NCBI RefSeq assembly: GCF_000350225.1
Contig: NW_005179014.1
Coordinates: 48,881 to 112,880, forward strand
Origin: Chondrus crispus
Lineage: Eukaryota; Rhodophyta; Florideophyceae; Gigartinales; Gigartinaceae
DNA length: 64,000 nt
Direction: 5' to 3'
Below the pieces are notes generated by a model, which saw only the letters and a list, made by a program, of their open reading frames with translations, did no database searches and had not been told where the DNA came from. Positions 10,467-21,553 of this stretch are shown piece after piece (position 1 is the stretch's first letter; each line of letters starts with the position of its first letter). Both the position numbers and the translations under genes were made by a program.

Positions 10467-13187
10467 TCGTGCGGCCCTGCTATACCTCGAGGCTCCTTCC
10501 TCGACTCGTGCTTTCCCGTAAAATCGATAGATCCTTTCTCATTACTTGGCGTCGGTCCGTGATGTCGCTCACTGAATGACCGTCCGACCCTTCCCCTTTT
10601 CGTCGCGTTACGGCGTTGGCGCCCCACCCCGTCCGATGGGGCGAGCGAGGGGTGTGAGGTCGGCAATCGAAAGCCACCTTCGCGTCACGTACGCTCCGCG
10701 GCCCTCGACACGTTTTCCAGTACGGAAACTATTGCGTGAAACGTATACACACGCCGGGGTGGAAAGAAGGCCCCTACGTTGGCCAAAAATGCGTCCCGTC
10801 CCATGTGTGGCTTTTCCCCCTTTCGTACGGTCCCCTCCGCGCGACTGCCGTTGTTCCGCTCTCCTCCCCTCTGCTGCTGTTACACGTACGCGGTGTCATC
10901 GGCTATCGTAGCCATCGTAGCCGCGCGATCGTTTCGGGGATACAGCAGTGTACCCTTGCTCTCGTCTCGATCGGATGCCCCACTCTTTTGCCGCTAGCGA
11001 CCCTAATTTTCCTCCTTTCAACGTCACCCTGGATTGAACTCGGTCCCGGACTCTTTCTCCGCATGTCCCCTATTCCGTATCCCTTGTATCCGTTTCTCCC
11101 CCGACATTTTCGGGCTCTCGCCGTCCTGGTGGACGATCTCGGGTCCATTACCTATTTATCAGGTCACGTGTTCCTCATTATGCCCCTACAGTTGGGGTCG
11201 AAACCAGTCTCCCCGTCCTCGTCGCCTTCCCCGACAACTCTCTCTTCATACTTCGCGTAGGGTCCTTCCAGCATTTCGTATCTTGTCATTGATCCCATGT
11301 GCGCAAGGGGTGACCCCATGAGTTGCCCTTTCAGGTCCTCCAAGGATAATTTCTTTCCATCGTCGTTGTTGTCCGTACGTCGATAATTTTCCGTCACACC
11401 CACTCCGGAAAGTCCCCTGTCCGTCAGGGGTCGGTTCATGACTCGTAATGAAAGGGGAGGGAGTCGAGCGAGCCTTCGGCAAGGTACTTCGCGGACAATT
11501 CGAGCCGTGCGCGCGATGCTCGATAGCCGAGGGGTGAGATCGTAAGTCGTTCGGAACTTCGTCCCTTCTCCGCCGTCGGCCGGGCCCACCTGGGAGGAGT
11601 GAGCGACAGGGCCCCGCCCGCATCACGGCCGATGCTGCTCCGGCGACGCGCGACGCTGTGCTCATGTTCCGGGGCGACCGCGGTCTCCTGTCGTGGCCTG
11701 CTTCCGCCCGTGCTCGCCTTACGCGTTCCCCGTCATCCTCCTCGCAATTCCGCTTCGCCGCCGGCCCGAGCCGCTGGCGCCACATCCTCAGAATCATCCC
11801 GTGCGGGTTGTCTTGTACACCGCGTCCGAGCCATGTTCTTCTACCCGTCCCCTGTTCCTTGGCAAGTAGATCGCCACGCGCCACGGAAGCGGGCGTCCTT
11901 CCCTATCCGATCTCGGGCTTGCGTCACACTTGGTGTCGCCTTGGCCAGCGCGGCGCCCGGGCGCGGCGCGTGTTTGTCTTAATCTCTGTGTGCACGCACG
12001 CGGGAAAACAAACGTCAGAGAGTAGCATAGGGAGGGTTGCGAGGGATCGCGTCCCTGGCGCGCTGGTGTCACGGTCGCGGTCCCTTTGTCGCCCTCAAGA
12101 TTTGTTCCCGTACTGTGCGGGGAGGTGGTTTTGGCGTGGAGCAGACGCCCGCGAGCCCTCCGACTCCGAGGAAGAAATTCCGGCCGACGTTTCGGGACCG
12201 GGAGTCGGTCGCGCGCTCGGTGGTTAGGTAAATTGCGACAGCTTCGTCGTAGGCCCCTTGGGCGGCGCGAGCGCGACTTTGTCGGCGTATTCGCCTGGGG
12301 GAGGAGTCAGGGTCCGCTCCGGTGCCCTCTCAGTGCGGGGTGGCTCTTACCCCCGCGGAGTGCAGCTTGCTTTGCGCGCTGACCTTCGCTGTCCGATTGC
12401 GTGTCGTTCCTGTCGACACTTGTCCTGTCGGTCGTGTGCGCACGTGCGCACGTGCGTCTTGCCCCACTGTACGTCACGCCTCTTTTTTTTGATTATTTCC
12501 AGAGGCGGCGGCGGTTTGGCATACAGTGTCATTCGGACTGTATTTTCCCCATATTTTTGGTACGTTCCCCAAAATAATTTTGGGTACGTGGTAACGGATT
12601 AGCTGGAGGGGTATGGCGGCCCGCGCGGCTTTCTAATTCTGGTAGGCCCGCCCTTTTTTCATCGGTACCCCTTCGGTCGTGCGCGGTCGCGGGATCATGA
12701 GTAGCCCTACGCGTGGAGCTCGTCGCGACCGTTCGCGTCATTTCCTGGCTAGGAGGGTTACGTCGCCCTCCTACTTCTAGTTGGCAAGTACGCGACACGC
12801 TTCGTTACCAGCGGTTCGGGCCGCTTGGTATTTGTGTGTCGCGCAGTGAGCTTGGGCTGTCCATACGTATTGGCGTCGCTCTTGTTTTCCGGTTCAAGCA
12901 CTCGATCGGCGAGTGTTATCGTGACGCTCTCGCATATCTTGGGAGATGGCATGCTCCCCTCCTGTACTTGATGTTCCAGGGCTTGCCATTTTCGTTGTAC
13001 AGTCCGTGCTGTCTTCGCTTTTCGCGCTTTGTTGACGACGTCGGTCGTGTTCGATGAGCTTGATTGTCAATTCGTTTTGGCTTCTCGCGCTTTCGTTGGC
13101 CGCCCCGGTTGGGTACGTTTGTCCGTTCGTATGCGTCATCTGTTCCTAACCGCGACGTGTTAATTACGCGGTGACGAAGCGGTTGGG
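10467..13187. other. Gypsy-A1 spacer between aORF and pol
   Basis: About 2.7 kb lie between the convergent ends of the aORF and pol. No domain-bearing frame is visible. The part next to pol (about 12700-13190) is clearly alignable with 47490-48000 of Gypsy-A2, and the rest much less so. Alternating CACGTGCGCACGTGCG lies near 12435-12460. The spacer is about 0.87 kb longer than in Gypsy-A2, which explains most of the length difference between the two copies. Confidence 0.6.
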
Positions 13188-13221
13188 GGCCCCCTTCTCA
13201 AGAGTGAACGACCGCGTTCAC
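13188..13221 (-). repeat. Inner polypurine tract plus palindrome, Gypsy-A1
   Basis: This is a 34-bp near-copy of 7890-7923 lying over the stop codon of pol. It keeps both the hairpin arms (GTGAACG and CGTTCAC) and the CCCCCTT purine-tract complement. With the outer copy it brackets the antisense ORF module. Confidence 0.7.
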
Positions 13222-16200
13222 TTCGGAGGTGAGTTCCGTGCCTGTACGCGTTCTCAGTCGTTTTGCGTATCGCGACACTAGCTCCTCGGGAACATGTGTT
13301 CGTGCAGTCCAAGTGGGCTCGTCGTAGTCAGCCCACTTGATGAGGAACTCCGTAGTTCCGTCCTCTACTACGCGATGCTTGAGCAGACGCTCGACCGCGT
13401 ACTGCGTGCCCTCGGTGACCTTGTCGGCAAGGTCACCTGGGGTTGTTGCACTTGCGCGTGGCGCGTCCGTCGGAGGGGGCGCGTACACGCAGCGGTCCGC
13501 CGAGACGCGCTCCGTCACCCCATCACGGTCGATCGTGATGGTTGGTTTGTCGTTGGCCAGTACGCGGTATGGTCCAACGGCCGGTGACGCGAGCTTGTTC
13601 GACGTCTTCGCCCCATCGGTGGGGTTGAGGTACACGTAGTCCCCCGGCTTGAGTCGCGTGTTAATTCTTCGTACGCGTTTATCGAAGTCGCGTTTGTAGC
13701 GGGCTTGCGTACGATGCAAGCTTTCGTAAGCTTTTTGGATCGTCTCGTCCAAAGTCTTGAGAAACTCTGCGCGTTGAGTTCCCCTGTCCGGAGGGGGCGC
13801 GTCCCCGTCGGCTCTTCGAAGAGAGAACTCCGGCGGGGGTCTGCTGAGCACGAGCTCAAAGGGTGTCGTACGCGTGGTTCGGTGTATGTGGGAGTTGTAC
13901 GCGTACGTAAGCGGTCCCACGTACACGTCCCAATCATCCTGATGCTCGTTGACATAGTTCCGAAGCATCGACGCGATAGTCCGGTTGTAACGTTCAACCT
14001 GTCCATTCGTCTGGGGATGATACGCGGACGTATATAAGTTAGTTATCCCCAGTACGCGACACACGCTGTGGAAGAACTTCGCGTTAAATTGAGGACCGTT
14101 GTCCGACAACAGCGAACGCGGAACGCCGTATTTGAAGACCCACGCGTCACAGAATGCTGTCGCGACAGTGTACGCGATCACTGTTCGAAGCGCGACAACT
14201 TGTGTTAACTTAGTGAAGCGGTCAGTGATAACGAGGAGGAAACGTTTCCCTGCCTTCGTCTTCGGGAGCGGACCCAAGATGTCAATCGCGAGGCTCTCGA
14301 GTGGCCGCTTGGCGGGGAACAACTTCAAACGGTTGAGGTGTTTCCGCAACTTGACCCGGTTCATGGCGCAGGTCCGACACCCTCGCACCGTGGCAGCGAC
14401 ATCTGCAGCGAGATGGGGCCAGTAGTACTTGCGTCGAAGGGCGAAGTACATACGATTCTGGCCTGGGTGTCCCGCGATGGCCGGGTTGTGGCACAGGCGG
14501 AGGAGCCTAGCGCGGAGCGTCGGAGGTACCACCACCTGGACGATATCAGGATCAAAGGGGTGTCTCCGTTTGAGCACCCCTTGGTGGTCCTCGAAGAACG
14601 CGGAGTCCCGGGACTCTGACTGTCGTGCCAAGACGGTTTGGCAGAAGTCATCCACGCGTTGCTCCTCGGCTATCTCCTCTATCGTAAGAGGGGCCGGGAG
14701 GTCGTCCTGCGGTGGTGCGACCGGAGAGTCGGGCGCGCCGCCGTCGGGGTTTTCGGCGCGCTCGATGTCGGCGGCGTCGAACTCGTCGTTCTCCTCCCAA
14801 AACGAAGTGGGTCCTTGGAGAGCGGGGGATTCGTCGTCGCCTCGCGGTTCGTCGCGCATTCGTACGCGCGACCTCGTCCTTGACCCGGCTTGGTTCCGTG
14901 TCGTCACGAAGACATGGACGGCCTGATGGTCACAGCTCGCGGTGCAAACGTGGTCCGCGAGCTCGTTAGATACGTCTCGAACGGTCGTACCCCCGTCGAA
15001 GGTGGGAATGTCGTCATCCACCTCGACGATGGGGCGAGGGTCATCGGCGACACGAGGCGTCACGAGGCGTGACAGGGCATCGGGCACCTGATGCACGCGC
15101 CCGGGGCGGTACTGAATGGTGAAGTCGTATTCAGCCAGACGTAGCCGCCACCGGGTGAGTCTTCCGGAACTCTCTGTGAGGGACATGAGCCACCTCAAGG
15201 CGTCGTGATCCGTTCGGACGGTGAACTTCGTTCCCTCTACGTACGGCCGTAGTGTGCGGACGGCCCACACTACAGCGAAACACTCGCGTTCAGTCGCGCT
15301 GTAGTTCCTCTCGCTGTCGTTCAGCGAGTAGGACCAGTAGCCGACGGGGCGCCAGTCGTTGGACCCGTCGTGCTCCTGCAACAGCGTGCAGCCAAGCTGA
15401 TACGCGCTCGCATCCGTATCTATCATGTACGGTCGTCCATACCGCGGAAGCGCGAGTATAGGTGGGGCGATCATCCGCGACTTGAGCTCCTCGAACGCGT
15501 GTAGTTGCGACTCGGTGGGATGGTCGAAGTCGGGGTCGGCATCCTTACGCGTCATATCCGTCAGTGGACGGGCGATTTTCGCGAATCCCTTGGCGAAGCG
15601 GCGGTAGACGTTGCACGCCCCGAGGAACGAGCGCACCTGCGTCAGCGTCCTCGGGAATGTGAACGTCCCGAACGCGTCGGCTGCGGTCTCCGCGACGCTG
15701 AGCTTACCTGGGGATATAACGTGCCCCAGGTAATGGACCTTGGGCTGAAAGAAGCTACACTTCTTGAGCTTGAGGGAGATGCCGGCGCTCCCCAACAGGC
15801 TCAAGACAGTGTCGAGGTGTTTGGCGTGCTCCTCGTGCGTACGCGAAAAGACGATGACATCATCCAAATAGACGAGGCAGATCTGCCAACGGACGCCTGA
15901 GAGGATGATGTCGAGCGCACGCTGAAAGGTGGCCGGTGCCCCTTTCAGCCCAAACGGCATCCGTAGGTGGCGAAAAGTCCCCATGTGCGTGGTGAACGTC
16001 GTCTTGTCACGGTCCTCCGGCGCGACTGGTATCTGCCAGTAGCCGGAGTTGCAGTCTAACGTCGTGAAGACTGCCGCGTCGCCCAGTGAATCTATACAAT
16101 CGTCCATACGCGGCAGCGGATACGAATCTGCTAGCGTCTTCGCGTTCACGCGCCGGTAGTCCACGCAGAACCGAAGGGTTCCGTCCTTCTTTGGAACTAG

Positions 16201-17691
16201 GACTACTGGAGAGGCCCACTCGGTGCTGGCGGGTTCGATGACTCCCGCATTCAGCATCTTGTGGACCTCTTTCGCGACCATTTCGCGCATCGCGGGCCCT
16301 TTCCGATAGGGCATCGAGCGGATGGGCTTCGTGCCTGGCTCGAGGGGGATACGGTGTTCCGTCGCTCGGATCGTTCCGAGCGTACCGTCCCACAAGCCCG
16401 AGTGCTTGCGTAGCATCTCGAGGACTTGTCCGCGTAACCTGTCATCACTGATGTATGACAAATCTACTCCCTTTTCCCAATCCGTGGCGGGATTTTTGGG
16501 ATCCTTATCTGGTACGCGTACAGTGCCCTCCGTCGGCGAGGGGTACTCCGCGGATCGTATCTCCGCGTTCGCGATCACCTCCTCGGCGGAGCTTGGTCGG
16601 CCAGCTCCTACCTCACCGACTTGGTCGTCCAAGTCGGTAAGGTGCAACGCGTGCGCGATCTCCTCCGCCACCCGGCGCTCGGTCGTTAGGATCGCGAGGG
16701 GGTTTCGCTTCGCGTAGCCAACGACGGTGTGCTTTGGTAGCCGCCTTGTGCAACGCGAAAAATTCGCGACGACGGCCTCGAAGGTCTGGTGCGGTAGGAC
16801 CTCGGCTACGCCGTTGGTCAACCTCACCCCGAGGCGGTGCTGAAGCGACGGCTTTGGCTCCAAGAAGACGAGCCCTTTCCCCGCGGTCGTTACGCGTACG
16901 CGAGCTTGTGACATCGCGGGGATGGTGACCCAGCGGGCAATACGGATCGCCTGCGGGGCTTCTTCGCGTACGTTAGCTCGGCTCGTCTGACGGCCTTGTC
17001 GTCTGGTCGGGGGAGACGGCTCCCCCCTCCCGTTGACAATGGCAATGGAGCCACCTTGACGGAGTTCAAGCTTCTGTGCGTCGACATCGATACGACGCAC
17101 GTGCGCGTCAATGAACGCGGTCCCAAGGAGAACGGGAACCGCGAGCTGGTCCGCAACGACGAACGGAACTCGGAACGTCGTGTTCCGGAGCCGGACGGCC
17201 AGCCGGACAACCGCGCTAAGCTTGAGCGGGTTGCTATTCGCGCCTGCCAGCCGGGGCAGAGGCGCGTCGCGTATTACGTAACGCGTCCAGTCGGGAGGAA
17301 GGTCGGCCTTCCTCACCAAATTGTATCCCGAGCACGTATCAACGGCGATAGTGTGGGGCTTGAACGCGTTGTCCTCCGTGGCGATCGAGCCGAGGACATT
17401 ATATATCTTCGACGTCATCAAGCAGATGACGCCGTCAACAACCTTCGGCGCGGTCCGATTCGCGAGGTCGTTTCGCCTGGGGCGTCGGCGACGGCTCTTT
17501 CCGCGTTTACGCGCCCTTCTTCCTTGGTCGCGGGACGTCTGTTGTTCGTTGACGTCCGCACGACAAGTCGCGTCCTTGGGCGGTTCGCGGTCTTCCCGCA
17601 GCTTAGAGCCTACGGGGGGCTCCGGGGGTTTCTTCTCGGGCGTCGGGCATACGGAAGCCACGACGTCCCTTATTTCCTGCGCCGGAATCAC
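13198..17691 (-). CDS. Gypsy-A1 pol: protease, RT, RNase H, integrase, chromodomain
   Basis: This is a 1497-codon open frame. The aspartic protease region is near residue 118 (VDTCSGYNLVR). RT has LPRMDDCID, TTLDCNSGYWQIPV and YLDDVIVFSR (about residue 610). RNase H contains DTDASAYQLGCTL and TERECFAVVWA. Integrase has an HHCC zinc finger (HNPAIAGHPG to CRTCAMN), DNGPQFNAKFF and NGQVERYNR. The protein ends in a chromodomain (YAVERLLKHRV, LIKWADYDEPTWTA), which in chromoviruses directs integration to particular chromatin. RT before integrase plus the chromodomain assign it to Ty3/gypsy chromoviruses. It is nearly identical to the matching part of Gypsy-A2. In Gypsy-A2 it continues in frame from gag; here the two are separate. 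Confidence 0.93.
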   Translation of the reverse strand: MIPAQEIRDVVASVCPTPEKKPPEPPVGSKLREDREPPKDATCRADVNEQQTSRDQGRRARKRGKSRRRRPRRNDLANRTAPKVVDGVICLMTSKIYNVLGSIATEDNAFKPHTIAVDTCSGYNLVRKADLPPDWTRYVIRDAPLPRLAGANSNPLKLSAVVRLAVRLRNTTFRVPFVVADQLAVPVLLGTAFIDAHVRRIDVDAQKLELRQGGSIAIVNGRGEPSPPTRRQGRQTSRANVREEAPQAIRIARWVTIPAMSQARVRVTTAGKGLVFLEPKPSLQHRLGVRLTNGVAEVLPHQTFEAVVANFSRCTRRLPKHTVVGYAKRNPLAILTTERRVAEEIAHALHLTDLDDQVGEVGAGRPSSAEEVIANAEIRSAEYPSPTEGTVRVPDKDPKNPATDWEKGVDLSYISDDRLRGQVLEMLRKHSGLWDGTLGTIRATEHRIPLEPGTKPIRSMPYRKGPAMREMVAKEVHKMLNAGVIEPASTEWASPVVLVPKKDGTLRFCVDYRRVNAKTLADSYPLPRMDDCIDSLGDAAVFTTLDCNSGYWQIPVAPEDRDKTTFTTHMGTFRHLRMPFGLKGAPATFQRALDIILSGVRWQICLVYLDDVIVFSRTHEEHAKHLDTVLSLLGSAGISLKLKKCSFFQPKVHYLGHVISPGKLSVAETAADAFGTFTFPRTLTQVRSFLGACNVYRRFAKGFAKIARPLTDMTRKDADPDFDHPTESQLHAFEELKSRMIAPPILALPRYGRPYMIDTDASAYQLGCTLLQEHDGSNDWRPVGYWSYSLNDSERNYSATERECFAVVWAVRTLRPYVEGTKFTVRTDHDALRWLMSLTESSGRLTRWRLRLAEYDFTIQYRPGRVHQVPDALSRLVTPRVADDPRPIVEVDDDIPTFDGGTTVRDVSNELADHVCTASCDHQAVHVFVTTRNQAGSRTRSRVRMRDEPRGDDESPALQGPTSFWEENDEFDAADIERAENPDGGAPDSPVAPPQDDLPAPLTIEEIAEEQRVDDFCQTVLARQSESRDSAFFEDHQGVLKRRHPFDPDIVQVVVPPTLRARLLRLCHNPAIAGHPGQNRMYFALRRKYYWPHLAADVAATVRGCRTCAMNRVKLRKHLNRLKLFPAKRPLESLAIDILGPLPKTKAGKRFLLVITDRFTKLTQVVALRTVIAYTVATAFCDAWVFKYGVPRSLLSDNGPQFNAKFFHSVCRVLGITNLYTSAYHPQTNGQVERYNRTIASMLRNYVNEHQDDWDVYVGPLTYAYNSHIHRTTRTTPFELVLSRPPPEFSLRRADGDAPPPDRGTQRAEFLKTLDETIQKAYESLHRTQARYKRDFDKRVRRINTRLKPGDYVYLNPTDGAKTSNKLASPAVGPYRVLANDKPTITIDRDGVTERVSADRCVYAPPPTDAPRASATTPGDLADKVTEGTQYAVERLLKHRVVEDGTTEFLIKWADYDEPTWTARTHVPEELVSRYAKRLRTRTGTELTSEVNAVVHS

Positions 17692-17828
17692 GCGAGTTTC
17701 GGCGTCTTCGCGTGGGGGAGTGGGGGATATTATCGGTAAATATCCCCCGTGCCCTTGTCGGGCTCGCGGTGACGGGTCGATGGGATATGGACAAGACGGC
17801 TCACGCGACCGCGCGAACGTAACCGTCT

Positions 17829-20510
17829 TTACGCGTTTTTTGAGCTACCGGAGCTATCGGAGCTAAGCGCGTCGCTACCGATAGCTGGCACGCCTCCGCG
17901 TCCCTCGACGAGTGGGGGCGAGGGCGTGGTCCATCTCGGTCTCGCGGCTTCGTCGAAGTATTCGGATACTTCGAGGCCTTGATTCACCACGTCCGGACGT
18001 TGCAGAATTTGCGGGGCCGCGGGTGCCGGATCTCCTTCGCGTTCCCCCCTGGGCAGGGCATGTGTATCCTCTGCCCAGTCCTGGAGGTACATTATCGCGT
18101 TCTGTACCCCCGGCGGGAGTCGGGAACGGTCCCGGTCTCCCCTTCCGTCTTGACGCGGATATCGCGTGTCCGCCTGGCGGAAGTCGCGTCTCCCGCGTTG
18201 GTCGAGTTCGTTACGACGGTACCCGCCACCGCGGGGCGGGAAGCGGGCGCCCGCACCCGCTCGACTCGGGTACCCTTGACGCGGAAATCGGTCCTCGCGA
18301 ACCGATTGCTGGAGGAGGTTGCGCATCCCAGGACGCCTCTCCATCTGGTACTTGTAATTCCTGTACGCGGTGAACATCCGTTGCTCGGGCGACAGGAATG
18401 GACACGCGTACATGGCATGCCCGTGCGTACGGCATAGCCAACAGACGTACGCGCTACCGTCTGTGGATGCGAAAGATGCCGCGTGACGCGTCTCCTCTTC
18501 GGTTAACTTGGGGACGCTTGCCGATATGCGATCCCCTCCTTGACGCGAAATGTCCAGCTCCTGCACCTTGTGGTCCGTACCACTTGGCAGGCGCGGAGTA
18601 TGCGCGAACGCGGTGGCGAAGCTTCCGGTCGACCGCGTTGACGCCGGTGTGGGAGGTCGACCTCCCCCTTGCTCCATGCCTCGCGCGATGAGGACAGGGT
18701 CGGCCTGCCACTCATCTTCTCCAATATGGAGGGCTGTCGCGGGTGAACTTGTCGCGTTCGACCTCGATGGTCGACCCGCTCTCCCTGCCGGTTTCGGATC
18801 CGGCAGGGGTAGGCCGCGACGCGCGCGGAAGGTAGTACCTTCCGCGGTCGCTATACGGCGGATGCTTGAGAGGTCTGTCTTCTGCGATCCGGGCAGTCGT
18901 TGCACCGTCTCAGCCACGGCGGCTCGGGTCGCCGGGGCTAGTCCGCGCACGAAATAATGCGCGAGTGCTTGTTCGGTGAACACCGCGGTGCATCGGAACG
19001 CGGCAGACTCCAATCGATTCGCGTACGCGTTCTCCGTCTCGTGGGGTTGCTGTCGCGCGGTCGCGACTGTATCATACGCTTCACCTAACACGTCGTCCGT
19101 GAGGTAGCGTTTGATGAACTGGTTGACGAGGCCAGGCCAGCTTACGTCGTCGTGAAGCTGGCCAGCGCGTAGTCCGCGCATGGTGTAACTCGTATACAAT
19201 CTTTCCGCGTCGCGTTCAAGAAAATGCGCGAAGACGCGGACGGCAACACCTTCGGTTAGGTGTTGCGCGTTGAAGGTGATACGTATATCCTTCAAGAACG
19301 GTAGTAACTGAATCGCGTCAGTGCCGTCGAAGCTGCGCATCGTGGGTCGAATCCCACGACAGCGCTGGACGTACTTCGCGATCCGTCCCGCGTCTCCCGA
19401 GGTAACGAGCCTCGACGTATTGTCCAACCGATACATGCGGTAGTTCGCGACATCGCTGAACTCCTGTATCATGGTATGGACGGGCTCAACCCCCGGTGCC
19501 GCGGGTCCCAACGTCCCGAAAGGGGTGACGGGCAGCGTTCGGATATCGACGGGACCGGGATGCGCGGTGAGGTCCACCGGCTGGTAGCCGCCCCAGCGAG
19601 GATCGAAAGAGAGAATCGGTTCTCTTGATCCGCGGGCGGCTCCTCCACGGTCCTGGTCGTCCGCGTACGGTACGTGTCTCATCCTCCGTATGTCTCCGGC
19701 GACATACGGGAGGGCTTGGGTTTCGGACGCGACATTCGCGTCCATTGGTGGTCTTGGGCCATCCGCGTACCGACTGGATCCGGCACCCGTCGGTTGGAAC
19801 TCCGGTGCGTCTGACGCGATCGGGGGAACAGTGGCACCGGGCCCCCTCGCAGGAGCCCCGGGCGACCTGTTGGTCGGGGTCTGTTCCACCTCGCGAGCGC
19901 GTCTCCGCGTCGAGTTGAGTTCCGCGGCCATATGGGCAAACGCGTGTATTTGCTCCGCCGACGGGAAGGGTTGTGCGTCGGGTCGTCTTGATGAGGCCGA
20001 CCTCTCAGGGCGGCCTTCCCTGTCCTCGACAGGGGAATCGAGACGCGAATCCTCGACGAGCGCTAGCTGACTCTGTAGCTGGTCGACTAGCGCTCGGAGG
20101 TTCTCCAAGGATTGGGAGACGCGGTCAAACCTTCCTTCGCGAAGCGAGCGTAGCTCTTCCATACAACGCGTATATACCGCGTCCGAGACGTCAATTCGAA
20201 GCGAGGTCCGGACGTCCTCGATGTATTCCGCGATCCTGTCATACATCACGCGAGCGCGTCCTTCTGAAAACCCAGGCGACGGTTCGCGGTCGGTAGGACC
20301 TGCGGCGGCGCCGCCGAAGGGGGCGCGCAGCGCGCCTGACTCGGAGGCGCGGCGCGCGGTTGACTCCATATTTGCCGGTTCCAACTGAATCGAGTTCGCG
20401 GTTCCTTCTTCCATTTCGATGCGCGCGGACGCGGATCCGAACGATATTCTTCTCGCGATAATCGCGTGGCCTTCTAGGTCGAGAGACCACTGTAGTATAA
20501 CACCCCCCAA
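17829..20510 (-). CDS. Gypsy-A1 gag
   Basis: Gag is the structural protein of the virus-like particle. The frame is open from inside the LTR. The likely start is ATG at 20246 (MYDRIAEYIEDVR), which matches the start of the Gypsy-A2 protein (MFERIAEYIEEVR). An N-terminal helical region follows with basic and Pro-rich linkers. Then comes a capsid-like Retrotrans_gag region (RMYRLDNTSRLV, LPFLKDIRITF, WPGLVNQFIKRYL, ALAHYFVRGLAP). A CCHC zinc knuckle (CWLCRTHGHAMYAC) and an Arg/Gly-rich tail follow. The N-terminal third differs from Gypsy-A2 far more than pol does. Confidence 0.88.
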   Translation of the reverse strand: MGGVILQWSLDLEGHAIIARRISFGSASARIEMEEGTANSIQLEPANMESTARRASESGALRAPFGGAAAGPTDREPSPGFSEGRARVMYDRIAEYIEDVRTSLRIDVSDAVYTRCMEELRSLREGRFDRVSQSLENLRALVDQLQSQLALVEDSRLDSPVEDREGRPERSASSRRPDAQPFPSAEQIHAFAHMAAELNSTRRRAREVEQTPTNRSPGAPARGPGATVPPIASDAPEFQPTGAGSSRYADGPRPPMDANVASETQALPYVAGDIRRMRHVPYADDQDRGGAARGSREPILSFDPRWGGYQPVDLTAHPGPVDIRTLPVTPFGTLGPAAPGVEPVHTMIQEFSDVANYRMYRLDNTSRLVTSGDAGRIAKYVQRCRGIRPTMRSFDGTDAIQLLPFLKDIRITFNAQHLTEGVAVRVFAHFLERDAERLYTSYTMRGLRAGQLHDDVSWPGLVNQFIKRYLTDDVLGEAYDTVATARQQPHETENAYANRLESAAFRCTAVFTEQALAHYFVRGLAPATRAAVAETVQRLPGSQKTDLSSIRRIATAEGTTFRARRGLPLPDPKPAGRAGRPSRSNATSSPATALHIGEDEWQADPVLIARGMEQGGGRPPTPASTRSTGSFATAFAHTPRLPSGTDHKVQELDISRQGGDRISASVPKLTEEETRHAASFASTDGSAYVCWLCRTHGHAMYACPFLSPEQRMFTAYRNYKYQMERRPGMRNLLQQSVREDRFPRQGYPSRAGAGARFPPRGGGYRRNELDQRGRRDFRQADTRYPRQDGRGDRDRSRLPPGVQNAIMYLQDWAEDTHALPRGEREGDPAPAAPQILQRPDVVNQGLEVSEYFDEAARPRWTTPSPPLVEGRGGVPAIGSDALSSDSSGSSKNA
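20477..20489 (-). other. Gypsy-A1 primer-binding site
   Basis: On the minus strand TGGTCTCTCGACC starts one base inside the 5' LTR boundary. The implied tRNA 3' end is GGTCGAGAGACCA. It differs by one base from the Gypsy-A2 site (40110-40122) and is not the initiator-like site used by Copia-A and Gypsy-B. Which tRNA it represents cannot be told from this window. Confidence 0.6.
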
Positions 20511-21152
20511 CGGAAAGGGGTGTATACTTAGCTCGATGTAGACCCGTACGAGGGGCGAGAAGACGGGGAGAACACACAGCTCACCGGACAGGGAAGCCGG
20601 CCCTGGTAGCGTGGTAGAGCGGGACGGTCGGGGACGAGCGTACGCGCGGGCCGATCTACGCCTCGACGCCCCGGAGCAGCGCTGGGTAACGTACCAGCGC
20701 CGACGGGCGGAGGCGGATCTAGGCTCGCTCGCGTACGCGGCTGTCCCCTACCCGCTTTGTCCCGGTCAACGCGCGCGAAGGCGGATCGCGCTCGTCAGTT
20801 AAGCTGGAAGACGGACCTAGGCGGTAGGTCGTGGACAAGTCCGTGCTTGTCCACCTACCCCGCCGCCGGTCGCGCTCGTATTTAATGTATACAATGCGTC
20901 TATCATAATACTACAGTACTGGTATGCTGTAGTAACTTACTGTAGCGCGGGTCGTCCCGCGCTGTAATGCTGTCAGCCGTCGGGGCTGACAGCACACGTG
21001 TGGGACGCGTACTGTGCGGGCGGTGGTACGCGCCTCCTACACGTGTACGCGTGTGGTCCCGCGTCCTCCGTACACGTGGGGGGACACGTGTGCGCCGGTG
21101 TGGTTCGTATTGATCTGATCTAAATCTAATCGCGAACCGCCGTTATGCCACA
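20491..21152 (-). repeat. Gypsy-A1 5' LTR
   Basis: This 662-bp partner of 7227-7888 differs from it at about six positions. It is followed on the right by the GTGTA duplication (21153-21157). In the element sense U3 starts TGTGGCATAACGG, with ACACGTGT palindromes, and a TATA-like TATACATTAAATAC lies further in. Confidence 0.93.
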
Positions 21153-21290
21153 GTGTAGATGCTTCGTCATATGTTCGGGTTGTGCCTGACTGGATCTTGT
21201 TTTGGGCTGCACGAGCAAACGCAGCGAGAATGGGAGACCCGGACACCATTGGGTTGCCAAGCGGATAGAGGAGACTCAAAGGGAAACGGA
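21153..21290 (-). pseudogene. pogo-1 transposase, N-terminal part
   Basis: On the minus strand this reads in frame into the gene part at 7226 (end of this part TRTYDEAST, continuing RRTEDNVMHS after removing Gypsy-A1). Visible residues include MVSGSPILAAFARAAQNK, with a possible in-frame start around 21250. The first codons, and whether an earlier start is used, cannot be settled. The segment to 21553 is the 5' untranslated end of pogo-1. Confidence 0.65.
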
Positions 21291-21553
21291 ATGGGACTGG
21301 CGCGGTACCAAAAAATGGCTACGTTCGCAATTGGAAAAGAGCGGAGCTTGATCGGATCCAGAAAAGCTTGAGGATCTTAGCAGAAAAAGCACCACCGTCG
21401 TCGACGCTCTACACGTGTACTGATTCAGTTCTGCACTCAAAGTGAATCTCACTCATTTTTCTTCGTTAACATTAACTAGGAAGCTGCCCGCTCCGCCATT
21501 ACATATATTAAGATTAATAACATTATTCTAAAAGCAACATTATTCAAGTGTTG

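Larger units (their letters stand above)
7227..21152 (-). mobile_element. Gypsy-A1: 13.9-kb chromovirus with antisense accessory ORF
   Basis: This Ty3/gypsy chromovirus has 662-bp LTRs and a perfect target duplication GTGTA (7222-7226 and 21153-21157). In its own sense (minus strand) the order is 5' LTR (20491-21152), gag, pol with protease, RT, RNase H, integrase and chromodomain, a 2.7-kb spacer, an 861-codon ORF on the opposite strand, and 3' LTR (7227-7888). The LTRs differ at about six positions (about 0.9%), indicating a recent insertion. Gag and pol are in separate frames here but form one frame in sister copy Gypsy-A2, so this copy is broken with about one break. It inserted into the transposase gene of pogo-1. 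Confidence 0.93.

Noticed and set aside
12713-13057. A 114-codon frame present in the Gypsy-A1 spacer and, inverted, at 47621-47965 in Gypsy-A2
   Set aside because: The DNA is conserved over the whole stretch, and most base differences change the amino acid, so there is no sign of protein selection; overlapping frames are equally open.
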